A DNA stretch of 64,000 bases from the NCBI GenBank assembly GCA_015143295.1, contig CM026565.1:31628052-31692051 (forward strand). The letters are read 5' to 3'. This document shows positions 55,766-64,000 of this stretch, piece after piece. Position numbers and translations under genes: made by a program. The first letter of the stretch is position 1; every line of letters begins with the position of its first letter. This stretch comes from Tetracentron sinense (taxonomy: Eukaryota; Streptophyta; Magnoliopsida; Trochodendrales; Trochodendraceae). Below the pieces are notes generated by a model that searched no databases, was not told where the DNA came from, and saw nothing but the letters and a program-made list of their open reading frames with translations.

Positions 55766-56025
55766 TTTTTGTAACACAAACTAAGACACACGCTCTACTT
55801 TTTAACTAAAAAATATAAGCTTTTATAATGAACCATGAGAGGGTTCTATTCTAGGTGTGTTCTTCACGCTCAATAACTATGTGTGACCATGAAACGCAGC
55901 TATTTTTGAAAAACACTTGCAGATACGTTTCTACAGTTACATATCGGATATCGGCCCAACAGCGATATTTTTGCGTGCGAAATAAGTTTAGAACAGCCAG
56001 TCCAAGTTTCCAACCATATAAATGA
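55766..56025. other. No gene seen
   Basis: Non-coding; no termini or motif recognised. Confidence 0.3.
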
Positions 56026-56028
56026 AGA

Positions 56029-56170
56029 CTAGTGGTGCCGGAAAGATCACTCTGATCATTATGCAAGTTGGATGTTGGAATGTGAGGGGGTTTAAATAAT
56101 CAAGTCTAAGAAACTTCGTAGGATCGTCAATCCAAATCATCGAGTAGAGGCGATTGTGGATATAAACCAA
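56029..56170 (+). pseudogene. NBD2-like shard next to a LINE ORF2 start-like fragment
   Basis: tagtggtgccggaaagatca (56029-56048) and the next bases match Walker A of ABCG NBD2 (tagtggtgccggtaagacca in gene B) with about two differences over 27 bases; flanks do not match. From 56062, ATG CAA GTT GGA TGT TGG AAT GTG AGG reads MQVGCWNVRG, the conserved start of plant LINE endonuclease, then decays by stops. Both are fragments and may be coincidental neighbours. Confidence 0.35.
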
Positions 56171-57180
56171 TAACATAGATCGACCCCCTTAAATCAGATC
56201 CGGGTGATAGAAACCATTAAAGAGTATCATAATTCATGCCATTGTCTCTATTAAATATAGAGAATCATCCGATGCCTATATGGCTATATGTAACCGACAC
56301 TTTTATGGCTGTCATTATACTATCTGGTCAAGAGTTTCGGATCCCTTCATGATGACTTAATCAAATGGCTATTACAACCAATAATTCTAATACTCTCACT
56401 TGGCTTTAAGAGTCATTTTACATAACATTTACTGTAGAATTATTTAAAAATTATGTCCAATAAACATTTTCTTTATTAATGATTTAACAACCATTATTTC
56501 AGGTGATGAGATCTAGAAGAATATAAATTCTTATTTCTCAATCACATCTCTGACACATTATTATACTTTTATTAGCATATTAAAGTCAGCTCGATTCTCG
56601 GAGTATAAATTTTATGGATCCATCAATCTTTACCAACTTCAATTTATAAATGAAGTGTTTTAACCTGATGACTTCTCAAGCAGTACCATATTATGGTTAC
56701 TTTGCTTTGACAGAGGTATATTTATTGTTGTATGGTACTTCTCAAGCAGTACCATACAACACGAGTCTCCAAAAATGAGAAAAATAAAATTTTGATATAT
56801 AAACTCAACCTGTTTAAGTCTAAGGTCAATATAGACATAACCCACCGTAAACAAAATAGTCTGATACACAACTATAAAGAAGTCTGATAAGCAACATCAT
56901 TTAAGAGACTATTACAAAACCCCTCACAACTCAAAAGTAAAAGCCTATAGATAAGGCCACCTTCCCGATTCTCGCTCTCCCTCAACCAGAGGATCGCCTT
57001 CCTCCTTTACGTCATAAGCCTCCTCCACCCAAGGCTCACCTACAAATTTGGGCTCCACACCTGCCAAGACAAGAGTCTGACTGAGTACAAAAGCACTCGG
57101 TATATATAAAATCCAACCAACAACATAGTATACTTACACTTAATTAGAACCATAACCAATCTCATAATAACATAATCAGA
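56171..57180. other. No gene seen
   Basis: AT-rich. Short repeat ggtacttctcaagcagtaccata at 56668-56757 appears twice in related form (acttctcaagcagtaccata at 56671 and 56734). No coding region. Confidence 0.35.
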
Positions 57181-57299
57181 GTGCGGAAGAACATGTGCTC
57201 ATATACATCATATCATCACCTTGACTCATGTACTTGTGAGAACCTTAGACTTAGGAGACAACATACTTATAAGATGTTTATGCTTATGAGACCACGTGC

Positions 57300-57495
57300 T
57301 TGTGAGATGCTTATACTTATGCACTTATTCAGAACATACACTTATTCAGATCCCTCATTGGGCTTATTCAGTCTATCAGGCGTATGCAATGCTTATGCTT
57401 ACGAGTTATTGAACAGCTTATTCAGAATATGCACTTATTCAGATCCCTCATTAAGCTTATTTAGTCTGTCAGGTGTATGCAATGCTTATGCTTGT
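57300..57495. repeat. Two-copy tandem repeat, about 98 bp
   Basis: cttattcagaacatacacttattcagatccctcattgggc...ggcgtatgcaatgcttatgctt recurs immediately as cttattcagaatatgcacttattcagatccctcattaagc...ggtgtatgcaatgcttatgctt. The 109-codon frame across it is a by-product. Confidence 0.75.
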
Positions 57496-57737
57496 GGTCC
57501 ACATGTGTAACTTGTGAAACTCTTACCTTAACATACACGTAAATTTGTGCATAAGTGTCACAATTAACATTCGAGTTGATAATCGCTTAGATTCCGATCT
57601 CCTACCATGAAAACTCCATTATACTGTCCCATGCCATATAGTTAGAGAATTCTAGGTTTGAAAGATTTTCCTCTAAGTTCTTACATTTCCGAATATCAAT
57701 TACGATGCAAGTAATTAGGCATAACTTAACAACAATC

Positions 57738-57741
<4 letters not shown>

Positions 57742-57793
<52 letters not shown>
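57742..57793. repeat. (AT)n microsatellite
   Basis: About 26 uninterrupted AT dinucleotides. Confidence 0.95.
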
Positions 57794-57795
<2 letters not shown>

Positions 57796-59062
57796 TATCA
57801 TTATTCTTAGCATAATTCATAATCAATTTCCAATAATTCCAGTGTCATATTAGTATTTACCATCTCAAGCATTTCAACAAACACCTTGGGTACATAATTT
57901 ATAAATACATTGCCCTTTCCCATTTCCAACATTTCACCATACCATAATGCATCCATACAACCCAAATACCATCCACATCTATACATTCATCTCATCCTCT
58001 AACATTTCATCCATATTATTAAACCACATTTCCATCTATAATAGCTTAATTCATACAATATTGAGGGAAAACATATCTAATCTCTATTTCTATCATACTA
58101 ATATTCACAAAACATCATAATAGGGTTGAGTTTGATAGTATATCGACCTTAGAGATCCTTCCCTTGGATCCAAATTGCTCAAGAAGGCTTTGGGAAAAAT
58201 CTCCAAGCTTTCCTTGCAATCCTCAAGCAATCTTCTTCATCTCCAAGCAATTTCTTCCTTAAAATCCTAGGTTTTCTCATCTTCTTTGCCCAATTCGGTT
58301 AGAAATGGTTGAGATACTCTAAAACCTCGAAATAGGACCCTTATTTATAGTTCCAAGATTTAAAAACCCTAAAATCCACGATTTAGAGACTTTTTAAAAC
58401 CAAAATCGCGCGCATTAATCGATCGGGAGTTCAGTTTCGATCGATTGAACTTAACTAGGCACTTTCGGATTCAGACCGATCGATCACCGATCGATCGGTC
58501 TACCTGGGCCGATCGATCGGGCCTTAACAAAAAAAAACTAGAAATTTTCACCCAAATCCACTCTAGTAATTGGCCCATAACTTTTGACTCGGTTATCAAA
58601 ATTGAAAATTTCAAGATGCGTTGGAATCATTATTTATAGGAAAACAATTTTCTATCTAATGGATAAATCCTAATTCTGAGTTTTTAATTATCTAAATGGA
58701 CTCTAAAGCTGACTGATCTGGGATGGATTACAACAGACCAGAATTTCAGCAGAACGACTTCAGAAATCCAACATTTAACTTAACCTCGACTCAAAATCTG
58801 GAAAAAGATAAACATGAACCTCAAAGAGGGTTTACATACCTTTCTAATTGTTCAAGAATCATTTGATTCCGATCATCGGTGACAAAACTAAAGTTCCTCA
58901 AAGTTGAGGGTATGTTAAGGCATCCCTCTTCTTTACAACTTTGATTATGCCTTGAACACACCACACCATTTAGATATAATTACATAAGCATTAAAACATC
59001 ACAAAAACTATTATACTCATATTACTTACATTAAAGGAATAAAAGAAGATTCAGGTCTCTAC
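57794..59062. other. Retroelement-like non-coding sequence abutting copy D
   Basis: No coding frame. It contains clustered cgatcgatcgg words (58418-58525) and ends at 59062 in gattcaggtctctaca, whose complement TGTAGAGACCTGAATC resembles an LTR start, so a minus-strand LTR end is possible. Copy D homology begins only a few bases later. No partner LTR found. Confidence 0.35.
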
Positions 59063-59726
59063 AAAATATTTCTGGAGAAACAAAGCTCTGATCAGTGAAC
59101 TAAGTACACCTCCACCTAGTTCAAAAGACATCTACTTCCCTACTTAGTACTCCCAGTCTTTCTTCACCCAATCCATTGCTTGCCTATGGAAACAACATTG
59201 GTCATACTAGCGCAACCCACCATACACTGCAGTGAGATTTCTCTTCACTACTTTCATAGCCTTGATGTTTGGGACAATGTTCTGGGACCTTGGCTCCAAA
59301 AGGTAAGTTACAACAGGAAAATGTAGAGGAGTTCAAAGCTTACATTCATTTCCCCTTTAGAATCATTTTAATTTTATTTTGATGTTTGAAATTCTAGGGA
59401 AAGGCAACAGGATCTGTTAAACGCAATGGGTTCTATGTATGCTGTTGTTATCTTCCTTGGGATACAAAATGCCTCATTTGTGCAACAAGTTATGGCCATT
59501 GAACGAACAATCTTTTATAGAGAAAGAGCCGCCGGGATGTATTCGGCCTTGCCGTATGCCTTTGGACAGGTAACCAGTTTTCTTGTTCTACGAAATTCAT
59601 TAAATATATTTTTCTAGTTTTCAGAGAAGAAAGTAGTCTATTTCTTGTTATGTTTCTCACTGAAACTCCTTTTTGTTGTAGGTTATGATTGAGATTCCGT
59701 ATGTCTTCGTGCAGGCTCTAGTATAT

Positions 59727-60282
59727 TGTTGGGGAAATCACATAACCAGACGGAAAAAAATAAACCAAAAACACACACACAAGTGAACACAAGAAATATA
59801 TGTGGTTTGGCAACAACTTGCCTACGTCCACGGGTCAAGATCCAATCACTTATTTATTCATAGAAACCTTGAGGAACCAATACAAAAGCACCCAACTCAC
59901 CTTCCCTATGAAAACTTAAAAAAGAATCTCTATCTATCATCCCTTAAACATTTCTCAAGCCCTAGTATGCTTTAACTCTTTCTATTATCTCTCACTCCCA
60001 ATGTTATTTTATTCCTATGATCTTCAAGATACAAACCCTAGACCCATAATCCCCTATTTATAGGGCTCAATTCGGAGTCCTAGATAATTAGAAAGTCCTC
60101 CAATCAAAATAGGAGTTCCCCAAAAGCAAAATAGCTCTAAAATAGCAATAATCAGACTAATCCCGCTTTGGCCAATCGGTCAGCGCACACTAGTCCATCG
60201 ATCAACACTTCAAGCACAAGCCTCATCGTGCCTCCGAACGATCGGCCCTCCTTGATGGTTCGGAAACGAGCCAACTTCTACA
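59727..60282 (-). repeat. Copia 3' LTR (in copy D)
   Basis: Begins TGTTGGGG, ends TCTACA. The TATA-like element on the minus strand is at about 60055-60063 (CTATAAATA). Confidence 0.9.
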
Positions 60283-60297
60283 GATCTCCACCTTGGC
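60283..60297 (-). other. Copia polypurine tract (in copy D)
   Basis: Minus strand CCAAGGTGGAGATC directly precedes the 3' LTR, typical of plant Copia elements. Confidence 0.8.
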
Positions 60298-60855
60298 GAG
60301 AATTCCGCAACACCACCACGAACCAAGAGAACCAATTTGTTAATTACCAAGTAAACCTCCAGGATAGGACACCGCCTCACCCACATCCGGGAAGCTCCTC
60401 CACCTCAAACCAAAATCTCTCTCAAAGTTTTGTCACCCCATTTGCAAATACCACAAACAATCCTTTTGACTTTGCCCGCCTCTGCACCATCTGGGAAAGA
60501 GACCCACCAGCTCTACACACCCTCGAAGGAAAGTGCTCCACCGGATTTGATAAAACATGGTCAAAACACATGTGTAGCCTGAAACTCATCCTTCATTCTA
60601 GAAGAACCCCGGACGAGGACATAGACCCGTCCTCTTCGTCAAAGGCACATCATCGTCATCTCCATCTTTACAAAAACCTACCGGAATACTCATATCTGCA
60701 TCGACTGTAAAAAAGACTTAAGGTGAGCTTTCTACCCTTTACACAATATCAGGTTTTCGTTTTCCTGCAGACCTTATAGTAGTTTCACCTACCAACGTAT
60801 TCCCTTCCAAGAGATATAAACCACCACACTTCTTCCCCTTCATCAAAATCAAGTA
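60298..60855. other. Remaining Copia interior
   Basis: Between the gag remnant and the polypurine tract. A 180-codon + strand frame overlaps the LTR and has no recognised motif; treated as spurious. Confidence 0.5.
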
Positions 60856-61927
60856 TTACTGTTTTCCCCGCTTTATTTTGATAACTCCACCTACAACTAT
60901 GTAGCAACAGCCCTTGGAGTCTAATTGCTCGAGGGATATTAAATTATTTTGCAACTTAGGGACACAAGCTACCCTTCCCAAAGTCTGAATAGCTCCATTA
61001 AACATTCTTATTTTTACATTACCAAACCCCGTGTTTTCACATTCAGATCCATCACACAGGAACACTTTTTCCGTCCCCTTTTGGAATATATCAAAAACTT
61101 TCATATTTGAGCAAATATGACATGAAGCCCCCGCTAAAATTCACTCACCAGAATAATTGTCCATACCTTTGGAGACTGTGAAAGCATCTCCACTGTATTC
61201 CTCACTATTTGTTGCTATTGCTGCCGAAGAATTCCTCTTCACCTCAACACTCATCGGACACTCCCTTTTGAAGTGTTCTAATTCTTTGCAATGATAGCAC
61301 TGGACCCCGCCTTTTCCCTTGGATTTGGATCTGCCCCTGTCTTTTCCAAATCCTCACTCCAAGTCCCTTTCTTCCTCTCCGAGCAACCATGGCATAATTA
61401 TTCCCATCATTCGATGACTTCCGCCTAATCTCATAAGAGAGTAGCGCCGCTGTGACATCCTCCATCAGCAATGTCTCTTTGTCATACATGATGGTTGTCA
61501 CCAAGTGATCATATGAGTCAGGAAGTGATGTAAGAAGTCTCATGGACTGGTCTTCTTCATCCACCTTGACATTAAGTTTCTGCAATTGATTCAAGATCTG
61601 CTTGAACACATTAATTTGCTACATGAGATCTGCACCCTCCGTCATCTTTGAGGTATTGAACTCCTTTTTCAAGTATAACCTGTTGGTAAGGCTCTTTCCG
61701 ATGTAGAGCGTTTCCAACATCTTCTAAAGATCCCGTGCCGATTCCTTATCCATAACGTTATGCATCACATTATCTGCAACACAGAGGCGTATTATGCTGA
61801 CTACCCTCGCCTCCATGTCTTCCCAATCTGCATCAAGCATCTTTTCTGGTTTACTGGATTTCCCCTTCAACGCCCTTGCAAGACCCTGTTGAATTAGGAT
61901 ATCCTTTACCACAGATTGAAACTCCAT
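60856..61927 (-). pseudogene. Copia gag plus protease-proximal fragment, frameshifted
   Basis: Starts MEFQSVVKDILIQQGLARAL at 61927 (Copia gag N-terminus), meets a stop after SARDL (about 61724), resumes LYIGKSLTNRLYLKK..., stops again near 61620, then MFKQILNQLQKL...LLTSLPDSYDHLVTTI (61609 down). A zinc knuckle CYHCKELEHFKREC (61258-61302) is present but in another frame. MKVFDIFQKGTEKVFLCDGS to LQNNLISLEQLDSKGC (61104-60856) is the spacer before integrase. No protease active site or later domain. Dead coding region. Confidence 0.85.
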
Positions 61928-61998
61928 TTTCCGTCAAACTTCTCAAGTAAAAATTACCCAAAATTTTTCAAAGTCATTGAAAAATAATTAATCCGAAG

Positions 61999-62010
61999 CT
62001 CTGATACCAA
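61999..62010 (-). other. Copia primer binding site (in copy D)
   Basis: Minus strand TGGTATCAGAGC, complementary to initiator tRNA-Met, 3 nt from the LTR. Confidence 0.9.
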
Positions 62011-62013
62011 TTT

Positions 62014-62573
62014 ATTGGGAAAATCATAGAATTAGACGGAAAAGAATAAACCAAAAACACACACACAAACGAACACAAGAGATATACATGGTTCGGCAAC
62101 AACCTGCCTACGTCCACGGGTCAAGATTCGATCACTTCTTTATTTACAGAAACCTTGAGGAACCAGTACAAAAGCACTCAACTCACTTTCTCTATAAAAA
62201 CCCAAAGAAGAATCTCTATCTATCCTCCTTAAAATCTTTCCCAAGCTCTAGTATGCTTTAACCCTTTTATTATCTCCCACTCCCAATGCTATTGCATTCC
62301 TATGATCTTCAAGATACAAACCCTAGACTCATAATCCCCTATTTATAGGGCTAAATTCGGAATCCTAGACAATTAGAAAGTCCCCCAATCAGAATAGGAG
62401 TTCCCCAAAAACAAAACAGCTCTGAAATAGCAATAATCGGACTAATCCCGCTTTGACCAATCGATCGGCGCACCCTGGCCGATCAATCGGCACTCCAAGC
62501 ATAAGCCTTGTCATGCCACGGATTGGATCGATCGGCCCTCCTTGATGAGTTCAGAAACGAGCCAACTTTTACA
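62014..62573 (-). repeat. Copia 5' LTR (in copy D)
   Basis: Begins TATTGGG (first dinucleotide mutated from TG), ends TTTTACA. Minus-strand CTATAAATA near 62340-62348 would be the promoter. Confidence 0.9.
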
Positions 62574-63152
62574 TATATGGTGTCATAGTATATGCCATGA
62601 TTGGATTTGAATGGATGGTTGTTAAGTTCTGTTGGTATCTATTCTTCATGTACTTCACCTTGTTGTACTACACCCCTTCTACAGTATGATGCCGGTGGCT
62701 GTGACTCCCAACCAAAACATCACTACCATAGTTTCTTCCACATTTTATGGAATTTGGAACGTCTTCTCAAGATTTGTAAGCCCACGAACAGTAAGATCCG
62801 ACAATCCCACGATCCCACCATTATTTACATGTTGGGTTTCTTTAGAAAGTAGTATATTCTAATGACTTTAGGTTTTTCTTTGGGTTAATTATAGAGGATG
62901 CCTGTGTGGTGGAGATGGTACTACTGGGCCTGCCCTGTTGCTTGGACCTTCTATGGATTGGTTGTGTCACAGTTTAGAAATATACAGGACAAGTTTCTTG
63001 ACACAAATGTCACGGTGGAAGATTTTCTGAGTTATTTTGGTTGTAGACATGACTTCCTAGGAGTGGTTTCTGCTGTGATCGTTGGGTTTACTGTGATCTT
63101 TGCATTTTTCTTTGCCTTTACAATAAGGGCATTTAACTTCCAGAAGAGATAA

Positions 63153-63471
63153 AGAAGATTTTGCAGAGTAATACAAAAAGTAAATCAGTTCTGAAGTCAG
63201 TGATTAGTTCTACTCCCTAATGCATTAGGAACCATTTGTAAGTTTCATTTTTTAGTCTTAAAATTTATAAATTGTTTTAGTGTATTCTATATTCAAGGGG
63301 AAAGGATGAATGTCACGCAACATGGTGTACAAGTTGTTTTAGACTTTCTATGTGAAGAACAGGGTTATTTCAAACAACTGAACATCTTCAAGTTCATGTA
63401 ACGCGATTTTAGTTATAGGAACTGAAACCAAAGATAATAAAATTACAAATTTCAAGCACCTCTGTTATATT
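63153..63471 (+). other. 3' flank of copy D
   Basis: Collinear with the flank of gene B (gattttgcagagtaa; gggttatttcaaacaactgaacatcttcaag; aactgaaaccaaagataataaaattacaaatttcaagcacctctgttata) up to 63470, where an insertion starts. Confidence 0.75.
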
Positions 63472-64000
63472 TGTTGGGAAAAATCTAGGTTTTGGAAAAT
63501 CTGGTTTTTTGGTCAACTTTAAACCAAAATAAATGTGGGACCCACACGGGTTTTGAGGCGGGTCCAAGTGGATCTGTATTCTCCTCCACAAGGAGATTAA
63601 CGTGGTACATTTATTTGTCCAAAACAGTTAAGTGGTGAATGAGAAATTGACTTCAAAGTTGGCCACTTGAACATGCGTTAATAGTTGAAGAATGGTATAG
63701 AAGAATAATCCCACATCGAAAAATATAAAAAATAAAGTGGGTTTATATACCATTGCCTTGGACTATAGAGTGGGCCCTTGGGGTACCCAAGTTTTGTGAA
63801 AGGATGAACACCTAGCCAAGGGTGGAACCAACCACACACACGCGCCGCCGCCCGCCCCGAATAGAACAGAGCCGAGCCATGCTGTCTTGTGCCCGTGTCC
63901 GAGTCCGGTCCGGCTGGTTGTCTTGTGAGCCTTAAGCCCAGTACCTATATTTATTTATTTTTATTGTTTGGACTAAAGCCTATTCAACATCAACTGTTAA
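63472..64000 (+). mobile_element. Partial LTR at the right window edge
   Basis: Homology with the flank of B stops at tctgttata. The inserted sequence begins TGTTGGGAAAAATC (LTR-like), has tcccacatcgaaaaat and gtgggtttatatacc (TATA at about 63739-63746, + strand), and runs off the window. Second end not visible. Confidence 0.55.

Larger units (their letters stand above)
59727..62573 (-). mobile_element. Gag-only Copia element inserted in copy D
   Basis: LTRs at 59727-60282 (556 bp) and 62014-62573 (560 bp) are flanked by a 5-bp duplication tatat (59722-59726, 62574-62578) that matches the uninterrupted gene B sequence. tRNA-Met primer site beside the right LTR and polypurine tract beside the left LTR set minus orientation. 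The 1.7-kb interior holds only gag and a protease-proximal piece; integrase, RT and RNase H are missing, so it is non-autonomous. The LTRs differ at many positions (right LTR begins TA), so insertion is much older than the Gypsy one. Confidence 0.95.
59075..63152 (+). pseudogene. ABCG/PDR copy D, exons 21-24 only, split by Copia
   Basis: Exon 21 59075-59302, exon 22 59398-59569, exon 23 59682-59726 plus 62579-62790, exon 24 62895-63152. Disabling changes: two TAG codons in exon 21 (about 59144 in PT-stop-Y and 59207 in HWSY-stop), a 2,847-bp Copia element in exon 23, a 2-base insertion near 62675 and an in-frame 3-bp loss in exon 24. Intron and 3' flank sequence is closest to gene B (attctagggaaaggcaacaggatctg), so D probably comes from a B-like copy. 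Exons 1-20 are missing. Confidence 0.93.

Noticed and set aside
60168-60710. 180-codon + strand frame in the Copia element
   Set aside because: Starts inside the LTR and crosses the polypurine tract against the element's orientation; no recognised motif.

Overview
The window is angiosperm nuclear DNA. It holds intron-rich GT-AG genes of a plant-specific transporter family set in a dense mass of LTR retrotransposons, LINE and SINE pieces and small DNA transposons. The species cannot be told from the sequence.

The genic content is one head-to-tail array of PDR-type ABCG transporter copies, all on the + strand. Copy A (5171-9593) keeps only exons 10-24 and is broken by stops, frameshifts and a lost splice donor. 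Copy B (36949-44116, 24 exons, 1445 aa) and copy C (47781-54769, 24 exons, 1456 aa) are intact: every exon phase closes and every intron is GT-AG. Copy D (59075-63152) keeps only exons 21-24 and is split in exon 23 by a Copia element. B and C should each encode a full NBD1-TMD1-NBD2-TMD2 plasma-membrane exporter of the NpPDR1/ABCG34/ABCG40 type. They share a compact promoter with a TATA box and GCC-box motifs.

Left edge (1-5170): the 5' end of a minus-strand Copia element, a 316-bp SMART/TRIM-like LTR element, a 1.04-kb hAT-like element with an 8-bp target duplication, a LINE 3' fragment and a foldback MITE.

Between A and B (9594-36948): the 5' flank of gene B is split by a 23,976-bp segment (11736-35711). 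Its outer ends are inverted GGGTAAATTACACTCACC-type termini flanked by a perfect 9-bp duplication (atataattt). The homologous flank of gene C is the unoccupied site (46530-46538). The two ends are two related 1.3-1.4-kb foldback units. Inside lie LINE RNase H fragments, two SINEs, hAT and Mutator-like MITEs, another 1.5-kb TIR element, and a complete 11,790-bp Tat-lineage Ty3/Gypsy retrotransposon (20698-32487).

The Gypsy element has near-identical 897-bp LTRs (one difference seen by eye), a 5-bp duplication, gag-protease and pol in one frame separated by a UAG in a tobamovirus-like leaky context, a spliced antisense gene (predicted 754 aa), a 27-bp minisatellite and a 23-bp-periodic palindrome array in U3.

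Right edge (54770-64000): decayed repeats, the D remnant with its Copia insertion (59727-62573), and the start of another LTR that runs off the window.
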